The position numbers and the translations under genes were made by a program. Below are positions 42,911-60,762 of a DNA stretch of 64,000 nt, one piece after another; position 1 is the stretch's first letter; each line of letters starts with the position of its first letter. The notes beneath the pieces were generated by a model, which worked only from the letters and a program-made list of their open reading frames with translations, ran no database searches and was not told the origin of the DNA. The DNA is from Tethya wilhelma (lineage: Eukaryota > Porifera > Demospongiae > Tethyida > Tethyidae). The stretch is taken from assembly GCA_964030475.1 (NCBI GenBank), contig CAXIPT010000003.1, forward strand, positions 3,944,499 to 4,008,498. Reading direction: 5' to 3'.

Positions 42911-44478
42911 TTCTTCTACTTTATCCTCTGAGTGGATTTCTGGCAGATGTCTACTGTGGACGCTACAAGATCGTCATCATCAGTTTGTGTATTCTCTTGC
43001 TTACGTTCCTCGTTCTTTCAGCCGACACTGCTCTACTTTTGAAGTATCATAAGTTGATTCCATTTAAACCAAAGAGTACACAGTTCATAGCATTTGGTAT
43101 AATTGCATTTGTGGGATTCGTGATTTTTTCTATCGGTCTTGCTGGCTTTGAAGCCAACTTCATTCAACTAGGGTTGGACCAGCTCATGGAGGCACCAAGT
43201 CGCTATCTGGGACTCTTCATTCACTGGGTGGTGTGGAGCATTTCGTGTGGTGCATGTCTCCTCCAGATTCTCTTCACACTGTTTGTTTGTAATACCAAAA
43301 ATAAGATCTTGGACACCGTAATATTCTTCTTGCCAGTTGCGTTTTTCTTTTTCTTGGCCATCTTGCTCATTTTAAGTTGCTACACTCGTCGATGGTTCTA
43401 CTCTGAGGCTGGACACTACAATCCTTACAAGATGGTTGTGAAAGTCCTAAACTTTGCCAGGAAACACAAGCGTCCGATTCGGCGTAGTGCTTTCACCTAC
43501 CATGAAGATGTTGAGCCATCACGAATTGACTTTGCCAAAGAGCGATATGGAGGTCCTTTCACCTCAGAAGTTGTGGAAGATGTCAAGACACTGCTCAGAA
43601 TTCTACTTATCCTACTCACCTTGGCTCCTGTGTTTGTCCTCGAGGTACCAACCTCCTACTTCATGTTCCCTGTATTTGCCCAACACACTGGCTACATTGA
43701 GGACTGGAGTAGCATTTCCTGCACTAAGGAATGGGTTTTTCTTGAGAGTGGCCTTCTGAAGTACATTCTGAGTGTGGTTCTCTTTCCAGTGTACATCTGG
43801 TTCATCTACTCACTGTTTCCCAACAACATTCCCAAGATTTTGAGACGACTGTCCTTTGTAATCCTCCTCTACATAGCTGGTACTCTTGTCATGCTGACTG
43901 TTGACCTGGTAGGTCACCTCCTCTCAAAGGAACATGGCCAGTACCAAGCTCAGTGCCTGCTTGTTCTTGATTATGATAAAAACAAAACCAAAATCGTATC
44001 ATTACCCAAGCCTCTCCATCTTCACTGGTGGGTGATTATTCCTCCCAGTGTGGTTCTGTCCGTGGCCCCACTCATCCTACAGGCCACAGTGCTGGAGTTT
44101 ATCTCAGCACAGAGTCCCCATCACATGAAGGGACTGCTAGTGGGTGTGTTTTGTGCAATAAGGGGTGTGTCTCGTCTCTTCGGTGCACTCATGCTCCTCC
44201 CCTTCTCATTACGTGTTGTGTGGGGTACTCCTAGAATGACAGACCACCCCCCACCTGTCAACTGTGGCTTTGGATTCTATCTCTCCACCATCGTCACGGC
44301 TCTCATTGGTCTCCTCCTCTTCTCCATGGTGTCCAGGAGGTACAAGTACAGACGCCGTGAAGACCCTCCTTACAGTCAGACCATCGTGGAAGAGGTGTAC
44401 TCCAGGTACAATGCTCAACGAGGACCACTCTCCTCCCCCAGCTTAGATCGTCACCAAGGAGAACTGTTCCCTAGGTAG
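42852..44478 (+). pseudogene. Chimeric P6-P4 copy P5, start fused out of frame
   Basis: The ATG and first 19-20 codons are those of P6 (MAEEPRKEASPLAPCVQAS). After 42,910 the sequence switches to the interior of P4 in a different frame, giving a 66-residue product that ends at 43,052. The P4 frame stays open from about 42,886 to 44,478 but lacks an ATG at its start and the first membrane helices. A downstream ATG could give an N-terminally truncated carrier; otherwise this is a non-functional by-product of the tandem duplication. Confidence 0.85.
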
Positions 44479-44930
44479 TGTGGGGCGTGTTTGTTTAAGC
44501 TCTTGTGTGTTTCTTCCCCACTATTGCCTTTTGTTTTACCATTTATGTACCTGTACAGCAGTAGTTATTTTTTCAGGAGATGTTATGTTTGTTGTTGTTT
44601 ATGTACACACTTTGGATATTTTATGAAGTCTTGTCATAATCCTCAGGCTCTTGCGTGTGCAGTACCAGCTTAGTGAACAGCTGTGTATGGTTGCTGTTGT
44701 CCTTTCAGTTTTGGTCTGTTGGGCTTTATTCAGAAATTTACTATCGATCAACATCTTATCGTAACAGTTTAAACAACACACAATATTCCCCAAAAGACTT
44801 TAATATAACACTGATGCTTTTACATGATATAGAGTTTATGTTAATTGTTTGTTTAACAGTTAAAGAGAAAGATGGCTGAAGAACCTCGTAAGGAAGCCTC
44901 TCCTCTTGCCCCTTGTGTTCAAGCATCATG
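42911..44930. repeat. 2,020-bp tandem duplication, right unit
   Basis: Second unit of the tandem duplication. The junction at 42,910/42,911 joins P6 codon 19-20 to P4, with only TG shared as microhomology at the breakpoints. Confidence 0.93.
44479..44871. promoter_or_regulatory. Upstream region of P6
   Basis: About 390 bp, probably the native P6 promoter; its exact copy lies before the chimera. Confidence 0.45.
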
Positions 44931-46707
44931 TGTCAAATGTTCACGTCTGTTCAAAGCTCTCCGACCATCTCAGCTTTGCATCCCTTCCAAAGCTGTCCTC
45001 CTCATATTTGTGTGGTCCATAGTGGTTGGAGCCATCCTCTCTAGTGCAGTCTTTGCCTGTGTGTTGATTGCCTTCGAATTGGCAGACATGTTGGACAACC
45101 TCTTCATAGTGGTGCTTGTCTCCTACTCTTTCCTCGCTCTCAGCCTCATGATGTTTTACCCCCTTGCTGGCTTCCTTGCCGATGTCTACTGTGGAAGATA
45201 CAGGACTGTCGTAGCCGGTCTGTCCATCATCTGTTTCTCTGGGCTGATTCTGTCCATCGGTACGTCTATATTGTTCAAGTACTACTTCTCAGACGACCTA
45301 CCAACAACTCAACTGCTCGTAAGTTTCTCTGCCATTGCTCTAGCCTGGTTTATATGCTTTGCCATTGGTCTGGCTGGATACAGAGCCAACATCATTCAAC
45401 TCGGTCTTGATCAACTCATCACTTTCCCGAGTAAGTACTTGGGTCTGTTTGTCCATTGGGTAGTCTGGAGTTACTACGTTGGGATCATGTGTATGAGTGT
45501 GCTATTTGCCAGCCTAATTTGCATTCCAAAGGATGATGTCATGCGAGGAATAGTGCTGAGTCTGCCATTTTTCTTCACAGCTCTGTTGTTGATTCTCCTA
45601 CTCTTCAGTGCCTGCTGTAGGCGATGGTTTCACTCCGAGAAGAGACAGCAAAACTCCTACAAGATGGTGCTCCAGATTTTGAACTTTGCTCGAAAACACA
45701 AGAGGCCTATCAATCGCATGGCCGAGACCTACTGCGATATTGTTAGGCCGTCGAGACTGGACTATGCCAAGGAGCGATATGGTGGACCTTTCACGAGTGA
45801 GCAGGCAGAGGACGTGAAGGCTTTCTTGCGTATTTTTGGCGTTCTCATTTGCCTCTGTTTTGTGTTCATCCTCGAAGTCCCTACATCGTACTTCATGTAT
45901 CCCATCTTTGCTCTTCATGCCGTCGTGGGTGAAAATGTGACCATTGACACCTGCTCCGGCCAGTCTGTTCTCCTGGGATCAGGCAGCTTGAAGTACGTGG
46001 TTGTGGTCGTGTTCACCCCATTGTACATCTTTTTCATCTATTCCGGAACTTTCGTGCGAACCCCAAAGATTTTAGTCCGACTGTGGTGCTCCTACTTGAT
46101 GTATGTCGTTGGTGCCCTGAGCATGCTGCTCACCTACACTGTCGGACACATCATTCGCAGCCGAGACCACTCCTTTTCTAGCAATGGCGCGTGCGTGTTG
46201 AGCAGTACCATCACTCTCAACTACGACTACACCCATCAGGGACTAGCGCTACATTGGGGTGTGCTCATCCTCCCCTGTGTTCTCCTGGGCATGGCTCCGA
46301 TGCTGGTCACCACCACGGCATTCGAGTTCATCTCGGCTCAGAGCCCGCACTCAATGAAGGGGTTCCTTGTAGGCATCTTCTTTGCCACAAGGGGTCTCTT
46401 TCAGTTCATGGGCTCTGTTTTACTCGTACCTTTCTCGATAGAAGAGCTGTGGAATGGTCCCAGACGCAGCGCCATTGCTACCTGTGAGTTTGGCTACTAT
46501 CTCCTCACCATTGTGATCGCGGTGTGTGGGCTGGTGCTGTTCTCGGTGGCTGCCAAGAGGTACAAGTACCGCCGTCGAGGTGAACTGCCCTTTCGTCAGT
46601 CGGACGTGGAAGACATCTACCTTAGAATGATCGATGCTGACCTGTCGCAGGAGAGTAGTTCTTTCAGCGATACAAATAGTATTGTGTGGAGTACCTCACA
46701 GCAGTAG
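44872..46707 (+). CDS. POT/SLC15-like transporter P6
   Basis: Intronless, 611 codons, more divergent than P2-P4. Motifs: LCIPSKAVLL, YPLAGFLADVYCGRYRTV, RANIIQLGLDQLITFPSKYLGLFVHW, FEFISAQSPHSMKGFLVGIFFATRG. N-terminal tail has a CVKCS cysteine pair not found in the others. Stop at 46,705-46,707. It converges with P7. Confidence 0.82.
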   Translation: MAEEPRKEASPLAPCVQASCVKCSRLFKALRPSQLCIPSKAVLLIFVWSIVVGAILSSAVFACVLIAFELADMLDNLFIVVLVSYSFLALSLMMFYPLAGFLADVYCGRYRTVVAGLSIICFSGLILSIGTSILFKYYFSDDLPTTQLLVSFSAIALAWFICFAIGLAGYRANIIQLGLDQLITFPSKYLGLFVHWVVWSYYVGIMCMSVLFASLICIPKDDVMRGIVLSLPFFFTALLLILLLFSACCRRWFHSEKRQQNSYKMVLQILNFARKHKRPINRMAETYCDIVRPSRLDYAKERYGGPFTSEQAEDVKAFLRIFGVLICLCFVFILEVPTSYFMYPIFALHAVVGENVTIDTCSGQSVLLGSGSLKYVVVVVFTPLYIFFIYSGTFVRTPKILVRLWCSYLMYVVGALSMLLTYTVGHIIRSRDHSFSSNGACVLSSTITLNYDYTHQGLALHWGVLILPCVLLGMAPMLVTTTAFEFISAQSPHSMKGFLVGIFFATRGLFQFMGSVLLVPFSIEELWNGPRRSAIATCEFGYYLLTIVIAVCGLVLFSVAAKRYKYRRRGELPFRQSDVEDIYLRMIDADLSQESSSFSDTNSIVWSTSQQ

Positions 46708-46901
46708 TAGTATTGAGCATGCCTGGTGCAAGTTTATTGGGGGACATTTTGCACATTTGTTGACATTGATGTAATTTTTCAAATTGTTTTTTTTTGTTGT
46801 TTTTTTGTTGTTTTTGTATTACATGCAACACTAAAAATGAATCAGAAAGTTAACATTACATCATTGTAGATATAAATACACACCTATTATTCAAATGTTC
46901 A

Positions 46902-48779
46902 CTACACTGTAGAGCATGTACTACTGGACAGGGAATTTGACAGGGATCCATATCCAACATGTCCCTTGCTTTTGGCTGTAGCAGCACCTCTTGTGTTGGC
47001 GATGTAATGCTGATAGACTTTCTCCACGATATGCTGTGAGTAGGGGGGGTCCTCTCTTTGCCTGTACTTGTACATTTTAGCAGCCACGGAGTAGAGCACC
47101 AAGCCTAGCAGTGCAATGAGAATGGTTGTGAGGAAGTAGCTTGAGTCGCAGCTCAGGTGTCTGTCGATTTTCCAGAGACTTATCTTTGAGAATGGAATGA
47201 CGATGATGGCGCTGGCTAGCTGGGAGCATCCCTTGATGGCAAAGAAGACTCCCACCAGCAGTCCCTTCATGGAGTGAGGGCTCTGTGCCGAGATGAACTC
47301 CAGTGTGGTGATGTTCACCAAGAGAGGCCCCACTCCCAGCAGGACACTGGGAAAGAGGAGCACCCACCATGGCAGTTGGAGGGGGGTGTACTTGTAGTGT
47401 CTTGGTGGATCAGAGTGGAAAGTAATTGCAAACATGCACTGATATTTTCCGGTTTGTCGAATGAGCAAGTGTCCCACCACGTCAATGATCAGCATGCTAA
47501 CGACTCCACTGATGTATAGTACAATCCCAAGTGTCAATCGGTTGAAAATTTTTGGTGTGATCCTCCACAGCACTGAATAGATGACCCAGATATAGATCGG
47601 GAAGAAAACCACTCCGACCAGGTGTTTTAGCAGCCCGCTCTCCAGCACAGCCCATCGCATTGTGCAGTTGTTTCCATCAAAAGTGTTACCTTCTCCAGTG
47701 TGTAGGCCAAAGAGGGGAAATAGGAGCTGTGAGGATGGTACCTCAAGAACGAAAATTAGTCCAATGGAGAGAAGGACTGTTAGGATTCTTATGAACGTCT
47801 TCACATCTTCGACCTGCTCAGTTATGAAAGGACCTCCGTAGCCTTCTTTAGCGTAGTCCACACGTGTTGGTCTCTCGTCATCAAGTGAAGTGATGTTTCT
47901 TTTGATCGGGTACTTGTGTGTCCTTGCGTAGTTTAGTACTCTGAAGACTGTTTTGTAAGGGTTGTGCTGTCCTGGTTCGGAGTAGAACTTCTTTCTGTTC
48001 CACAAGCTGAGAGCAAGCAGTAAAATCAGGAGTGCAAAGAACACTGTCGGCAGTAAGCTGAGTAGATTTACTACCTTATTGTTGTCCAGGTGACATCTCA
48101 ATGTTATGAAGAGTGCTGCCACTATGAATGAACCCAGTGTGCAAAACCAGCCCACCCAGTGTATGAAGAGGCCGAGGTACCTACTGGGTGCCTCCATGAG
48201 CTGATCCAGACCCAACTGGATGAAGTTGGCCTTATAGCCCGCCGTGCCAGTTGCAAAGAGAATGAACGCGGCTCCCACCAATGCTCCGAAAATTGTCTTG
48301 ATTGTCTTGTGTCCACTATGTTTGAAGTAGTCCAGTTTTATAAACATCACACTGCTTATGCTTAGGATGAAGAAGGACAGGCACAAGATCCCCAGGCTTC
48401 CCATGACAGTTCTATATCGTCCCCAGTAGACATCTGCCAGGTAGCCGGCCAGAGGGTAGAGAAGAAGGACCATGGCCATGACGGCATAGACCGTCACTAT
48501 TGGAAAAAATAGATTGTGGAAGTGTTTGTAGGTTTTGAGACTTAAGCTGGCAGGGATGCTTCCGTATGTTGCAAAGCCTTCTATGCTTCCTATCACTAGT
48601 GTCCACATGAGGATGATCACAGCTGATCTGGAGGGAAGGCAGATGTTCTTTGGTAGGAAAGCCTTCAGTAGTGTGTTCAGCTTTGGTTTGGTCCCTGGAG
48701 CTGGGAATGGTGGTACAAGATCAGGCCTCTCTGGAGTGAGGAGAAACTCACTCTCACCTGAATTCTCTAGGCGAGACAT
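46902..48779 (-). CDS. POT/SLC15-like transporter P7 (opposite strand)
   Basis: Intronless, 625 codons, the only member of the array on the strand opposite to DYNC1H1. Motifs: NICLPSRSAVI, YPLAGYLADVYWGRYRTV, KANFIQLGLDQLMEAPSRYLGLFIHW, NITTLEFISAQSPHSMKGLLVGVFFAIKG. The late block is closest to P1 (same LLFPSVLLGVGPLLVNITTLEF wording), so P1 and P7 may be the older pair flanking the expanded P2-P6. Confidence 0.82.
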   Translation of the reverse strand: MSRLENSGESEFLLTPERPDLVPPFPAPGTKPKLNTLLKAFLPKNICLPSRSAVIILMWTLVIGSIEGFATYGSIPASLSLKTYKHFHNLFFPIVTVYAVMAMVLLLYPLAGYLADVYWGRYRTVMGSLGILCLSFFILSISSVMFIKLDYFKHSGHKTIKTIFGALVGAAFILFATGTAGYKANFIQLGLDQLMEAPSRYLGLFIHWVGWFCTLGSFIVAALFITLRCHLDNNKVVNLLSLLPTVFFALLILLLALSLWNRKKFYSEPGQHNPYKTVFRVLNYARTHKYPIKRNITSLDDERPTRVDYAKEGYGGPFITEQVEDVKTFIRILTVLLSIGLIFVLEVPSSQLLFPLFGLHTGEGNTFDGNNCTMRWAVLESGLLKHLVGVVFFPIYIWVIYSVLWRITPKIFNRLTLGIVLYISGVVSMLIIDVVGHLLIRQTGKYQCMFAITFHSDPPRHYKYTPLQLPWWVLLFPSVLLGVGPLLVNITTLEFISAQSPHSMKGLLVGVFFAIKGCSQLASAIIVIPFSKISLWKIDRHLSCDSSYFLTTILIALLGLVLYSVAAKMYKYRQREDPPYSQHIVEKVYQHYIANTRGAATAKSKGHVGYGSLSNSLSSSTCSTV

Positions 48780-55785
<7,006 letters not shown>

Positions 55786-55855
55786 GTAAAAGTACAGTAA
55801 AAAAATTCCTTGGTAGATAAAAAAAATCAATGAACATGCAAAAAGAATTTTTTTT

Positions 55856-57085
55856 TTAAGTATCAACAGACCCATACTCCTTTTCTATCTTGTCTCTTAT
55901 TTCGTTGGGAGGGTCTTTGCCCCAGCCTGACTTCAGCACCTGTCCATAGTCAGCTACATCTAATCTTCCACTGGCTACTCTCTCTTTGAAGATTTTTATG
56001 GTTTCATCATCGTCCACTAAGAGGACATAATGCCAGGCTTGTCGACCTTTGTCCTTTCCTCTAACCAGATACACTCTTTCTCCTAGTTTGAATCGCTGCC
56101 AGGTGAGTTCTGCTGGGAATGTGCATGGCATGGTTTTTCTATTGATTTCTCCTTGCAAGTAAGTTCAGTTGAATCTATGCAAGTAAAGTGCTGTGCTTCA
56201 GCTATTTGCCAGCCACTGTGGTGGACACCTAGTGTCCCCTTATTCTTGTCATTGGTATATGATCGGATGGAGTGGTAGAGTCGATGTGGTATCTCGTTTG
56301 ATTTGCATGATGCACTCACAGTCATCAGTATTCCCTTCTCTCTGGCTGAGTGAGCACATGGTTTCACTCCCTGCTCATCCAGGAACTTCATGAACTCCTT
56401 CACCCATTGGCCAGAGTAGCTGCAGTCCCCATTGATGCCAAGTGCACGTCCTTTGAAGTGATTACAGTACAGCTCAGCTAGATCTCTGAAAGTAATAAAG
56501 CCATCTTCAAAACACCAGTCTCCAGTGTTGGTCTTACCAGGTCCATAGTATCGAATATTAACTGTAAAAACAAAATGATTTTTGTTGCGTACTGTATAGT
56601 AGAAAAATTTGGCGGGCTTAAATGTGGCAAATTTTGCTCTTAAGCTCAATTTTGGAGGTGAAAAAACTGCTCTAGTTATGAAGAACGAATCTTGCGAACT
56701 TTCAGACTGCAAAAGTAGGACACTAGTGAAATCTTTTAGTGCCCAAACTGCTAAAGCTAGCTTTACTGCACAGTTTTGATCGGGAACTCGTAACGGTCAT
56801 CGAAATTGTTGAATTTGCCAAATTTTTCCGCTATATTATGGTAAATACATAAGCAAGTACATGGTACTCACTTCCTGGCTGTGTGGTGCTGTTCATGAGC
56901 TGCTCACATGCCTTTAAAGCTGTCTGCTTTGTTTCATCTCTGATAATAGTGACAGTTTTAAAACGCTCTCCATCAATCTCATACCTGGCCTTCATTATGT
57001 TGGCATCATCTTTCCACTGCTCCTGAGGGTTGGGAAGCTTCAGTCTCTTCAGCTTCTCAATGTCCTCTTGTGTCAGTTCAAACAT
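55856..57085 (-). pseudogene. Caspase-fold copy C3, 5' truncated and frameshifted
   Basis: Minus strand, exons 57085-56872 and 56561-55856. Exon 1 begins only at FELTQEDIEKL, and the preceding part of the N-terminal domain (present in C1 and C2) is missing at about 57,087. Exon 2 keeps YYGPGKTNTGDWCFEDGF and GDCSYSG but carries a repeated CCATG at about 56,125-56,135 that shifts the frame in the PCTF region. The downstream frame (TWQRFKLGERVYLV to KSGWGKDPPNE) is otherwise intact. The two lesions make a pseudogene likely; the frameshift could also be an assembly error. It lies antisense in a DYNC1H1 intron. Confidence 0.75.
56590..56842. mobile_element. MITE-like element in the C3 intron
   Basis: Ends are inverted relatives: TATAGTAGAAAAATTTGGC on the left, GCCAAATTTTTCCGCTATA on the right (about 2-3 mismatches). 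The end sequence recalls the PPIL1 intron MITE (TATAG..GGAAA..TTT). No coding content; boundaries approximate. Confidence 0.55.
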
Positions 57086-57150
57086 CCTGTCCTCTTATGT
57101 CATTTTTGTCCATTCTTGTGTCCTTTCCATGAATGATGTCTGTGTTGGTT

Positions 57151-57240
57151 ATTCTCTATAGACTGGTTGATCACATCAGTCAACCTCTGATGACTTGGCT
57201 ACACCAGGCCATACCCCCTCCCACTGATCAAGTCATAATA
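57151..57240 (+). pseudogene. Relic of a RABGAP1 exon
   Basis: On the plus strand the CTCTATAG acceptor and following 60 bases match the RABGAP1 exon that starts at 1148 (minus) at about 51 of 60 positions, including CAACCTCTGATGAC and the ACCCCCTCCC run. It contains an in-frame TGA, so it is not coding. Relative to the neighbouring caspase-fold gene it has the same orientation as in the RABGAP1 locus. Confidence 0.8.
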
Positions 57241-57410
57241 CTGTTATTAGACATAAGATCAGTTTTCATGGATTAATTGTTATCCACAATAATTTTTCAA
57301 CCAAATGAGTTTGTACTCGCATCTATGTTTACACAACCACAAAACTTGAGTATTCAACCAAACTCTTGAATATGCAATGTGTGAAAATTATGTCTGAAAA
57401 ATGAACAAGG

Positions 57411-57650
57411 CTAAAGTCGATCTGGTTTGAGAATGCCGCCGAAAGTGAATTAATGAGATTCATAACCATACTTTTTCTATGGGCCAAATAGCTAACTTTT
57501 GACTGGTAAGGCGTAGGAAGCTGAAAAAGCAACCAAAAGGACGGGAAGATCGAGCACTTTCCAATGGTGCTTGAAATTTTGAAATCGGTTGGATATTTAG
57601 AAAGTTATTCAAGTTTTTCTACCGGCATTCTCAAACCAGATGGACTTTAG
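57411..57650. mobile_element. 240-bp MITE overlapping the end of C2
   Basis: 28-base terminal inverted repeats (57411-57438, starting CTAAAGTCGATCTGG, and 57623-57650) with a single mismatch. If the first CT is flank, TA is duplicated at both ends. The right repeat contains the stop codon used by C2 (57647-57649). The inside is non-coding. Confidence 0.8.
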
Positions 57651-60291
57651 GTTACTCCATAGTTGTTCTGTATCCATTCTATGACATCACTGGGTGGTTC
57701 TTTTCCCCAACCACTCTTGACCACTGTCCCATATTTGGTGGCATCCACTGTATATTTCCCAGCGTTGGCTCCCATTGTCAGTTCCGTGTACTCCTTGATT
57801 TTCTCCTCATCATCATATAAGACCAGATAGTCCCAGCCTTGTTGACCTTGATCTTGTCCTATTGTATATAGCAACTTGAGTCTATATCTTGCCCTGCTCC
57901 TCTCCCAGGTATACTCTGGTGAGATGGTACATGGCTTCTCAAGGGAAGACGCACTGCACACAAGTTCGGTTGATCGATCCCAATAGAAGTGTTGGTCTTT
58001 AGCCACTTTAAATCCTTGACCCCTTCCAAGTATCATCCCAGTGTTCTTATCATTGCGGGTCACTCTCAGTGAATAAAGTAGTCGATATGGTATTTCTGTT
58101 GGCTTGCATGATGCTGCCACATCCATCAGTATTCCCTTCTCCCTGGCTGAGTGTCCACATGGCTTCACTCCCTGCTCATCCAGGAACTTCCCTAGCTCCT
58201 TCACCCATTGGCCAGAGTAGCTGCAGTCTGTAGCAATAATTAGTACACGTCCTTTGAAGTGATTACAATACAGCTCTGCTAGATCTCTGAAAGTGATGAA
58301 GCCATCTTCAAAGCACCAGTCTCCAGTGTTGTTCTGACCAGGTCCAAAGTAGAGGATAAATACTGTATTGTAGTAGAACAAATTGTTGCTAATACAAAAC
58401 TAGCCAAGATATTGTAGTACCTAAATTTTTTCTTGTGTTAGTCAGTACTCCTCTGATTTTCTTCAATACATACTCCCTGGTTAGTCCATATCCTGGTTTG
58501 CTTCTTTCAATACCAACCACATTGCTATCTTTATCTATCTCGTATCTAGCCTTCATGATAGTGGCATCATCCTCTGGAGGGTTGGGAAGATTAAGTCTCT
58601 TCAGCTTCTCAATGTCCTCTTGTGTCAATTCTGCTTTTCGTCTTGGGACAATGTCATCTCCTTGGAGACTCTCACTGGATACTATCATGAGGATGTCTCT
58701 GGGTCCAACTGCAAGGTATAGCTCCGTTCCTTCAACTGTTATTTTCCACTGGAGTGTTGTGTCACTTAGTTGCAATTTTTGTAGCTGAGGTATAAATTAT
58801 GTAGTTGTTATCATGTGCCACGAATATGCATAATATCATTCTTACAAGCTGTAATTCTTCCTCTGACTTCACGTTTGCCTGACCAGTGACTGCTGTGTGT
58901 CCCACAGTGCTCCCTGAAGCTTCATTGTCACATAACTATCAATGGAGACCATGAGAGTATATCCAATCCTGTTTACAGTTTACAATGCTAACACATTAAT
59001 TTACCTCTTGAGATTCCACATTATAGATACATACTCCATCTACTGTCACTTGTAGAGCATTGTAGGATCTGAAGAACTTGCACAGCTCATCATTGTCAAG
59101 TTCAACTGTCCTTGGAAGTGAGAAGATCACTTCTATGCTGTTTAACTTCAGCCCGTACAACTTTGGCACAAGTCGTAGGAGGGAAAACCCATCAGCGAAT
59201 TCATACCTCAGTCTCTCTAGGTCTTCCAGTGTCTTAGTGTACCAGTCATTGCCTAGTCTGATGCTGATGCTGTAGTAGTCTTCTTCATCTAGGTTGCACC
59301 GCCTCTTACCAAGGTACTCCCCAAGTGTGATTTGCTTCCTAAAGGTGGATAGTTCACACTCATACTCTTGCACTATGCTCTCTATGTCAGGGTTATTACA
59401 ACTCTCAACTAATTCAATGAGATAGTCAGGCTGGAGGTAGTCCCAGAAGTAGGACAGAACATCAAACAATTCTTCAATGCTTTTTGTTCTGCGGATTTTT
59501 CTGCTTCTTTCTTCAAATATTTGCCCAAACTGTCCTCTTGTGTCTGAACATGGATGAGTGGCAATTCTTTGAAGCTTTTGTAATGGAGTGTTGCTTTCAA
59601 TAAATGCCTCTTCAACTCTTCTGACTACATCTTCAAATTTTGTCTCAATGGCCTTTACCCTTGCTGACTGTGAGACTGGCTCTGCACTAGTGAAGGTCAG
59701 TTGATAGGGAGAGTGTGGGTCTGAGCCAACACTGATCCCACTGCTGCTCTGAGGAGAGGTGGGCTCTGGGGAGGTTGGAGGAGAGGAAGGAAGAAGAGGT
59801 GAGTGGTCTATAGGTCCCTGGCGAGGTACAAGTGGTGGAACAGGACCGCTAGGCAAATCTGGAATTGAGAATGTTACTATTAATGGAAGTTTTCAGTAAC
59901 AAACCTGGATTTATTAAGACTGTGTAGAATATTGGTGTCCTGTCTAACCTTGTGAGGTTGAGATAATCTCACACAACTTAGAAGCAAGATCTGCCATTTC
60001 AATTTTCAAGAGAGCTCCAATCAGTTTTCTGTAGGTTGCTTTAAACGAAAAGCACTCTTTCCATTTTGTAAGAGTTGCAGCTCTCTTCTCTTTTATACTG
60101 TTATGGTCTTTCTCTATCTCTTCAATCTGTGCTTTACTCAGCCCAAGATGGGGAGCTATATGTTCCCATGATACTAGCTGACCAGAGAATTCCAGAATGT
60201 GTTCATCAGTGATCTGCTTGTTCAGAGAGTCTTGAGAGACATGGTGATGTTCCACCAGTTCTGGTAGAGTTATCCCTCCTGTTGCCATCAA
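57647..60291 (-). CDS. Death-domain protein with dyad-less caspase fold (C2)
   Basis: Minus strand, exons 60291-59949 (ATG at 60288; an earlier exon is possible), 59858-59005, about 58936-58849, 58784-58421, 58362-57647. Order: death domain (LVSWEHIAPHLGLSKAQIEE to LIGALLKIEMADLASKLCEII); Pro/Ser linker; an alpha-helical region of about 220 residues I do not recognise (SIEELFDVLSYFWDYLQPDY, RYEFADGFSLLRLVPKLYG); the N-terminal domain seen in all copies (LQWKITVEGTEL, LMIVSSESLQGDDIVPRR, ELTQEDIEKLKRL); and the caspase-like core with FGPG and TDCSYSG. Death domains usually recruit partners in immune or death signalling; with no dyad the fold would act as scaffold or decoy (inference). The last residues are cut short by a MITE. 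Confidence 0.78.
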
Positions 60292-60762
60292 GAACCTGTA
60301 GCAATGGTTATGTCAAACATTAAACCTTCTTATCTCAGCCTAGCCTGAACACAAGTTCATCTAGCTTAGCCATAGATACTTACCTAAACTGGTAAAATAA
60401 TTTTAGTAGAATTGATGTTTGAGCATCTGTTTTTCTCTGTCCCACCCACTGCATGTGAACTCCTTAAAAGGAGTGCCATTGTGCATGTGAATTCGTGATT
60501 CTTCATCATGAATATGATTAACTTTTCTATCCTCTGGATGTTTACGATTGATGTGGAGCTACTTTGAGTAGAAAAGAAAACATCACTTGGATTAAATAAT
60601 GTGTAAAAGTATGCTGTTTTGCCTAACATGCTGCTTTTCTGCCTCTAATTGGCCTGTTGTGCTCTGTTGGCTATTGATACAGTATAAATAATATGATAAT
60701 AATCAACTGTATTCACAATGACTCAGATACACCAACACAGTAAGTGCTTCATCATAATTATC
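60292..60762. other. Spacer between C1 and C2
   Basis: About 470 bp with the presumed C2 upstream exon or promoter and the C1 3' end; no other gene recognised. Confidence 0.4.

Noticed and set aside
42886..44478. A 530-residue intact transporter
   Set aside because: The frame has no ATG at its start; the only ATG supplied by the P6 leader is out of frame, so it is listed as a chimeric pseudogene.
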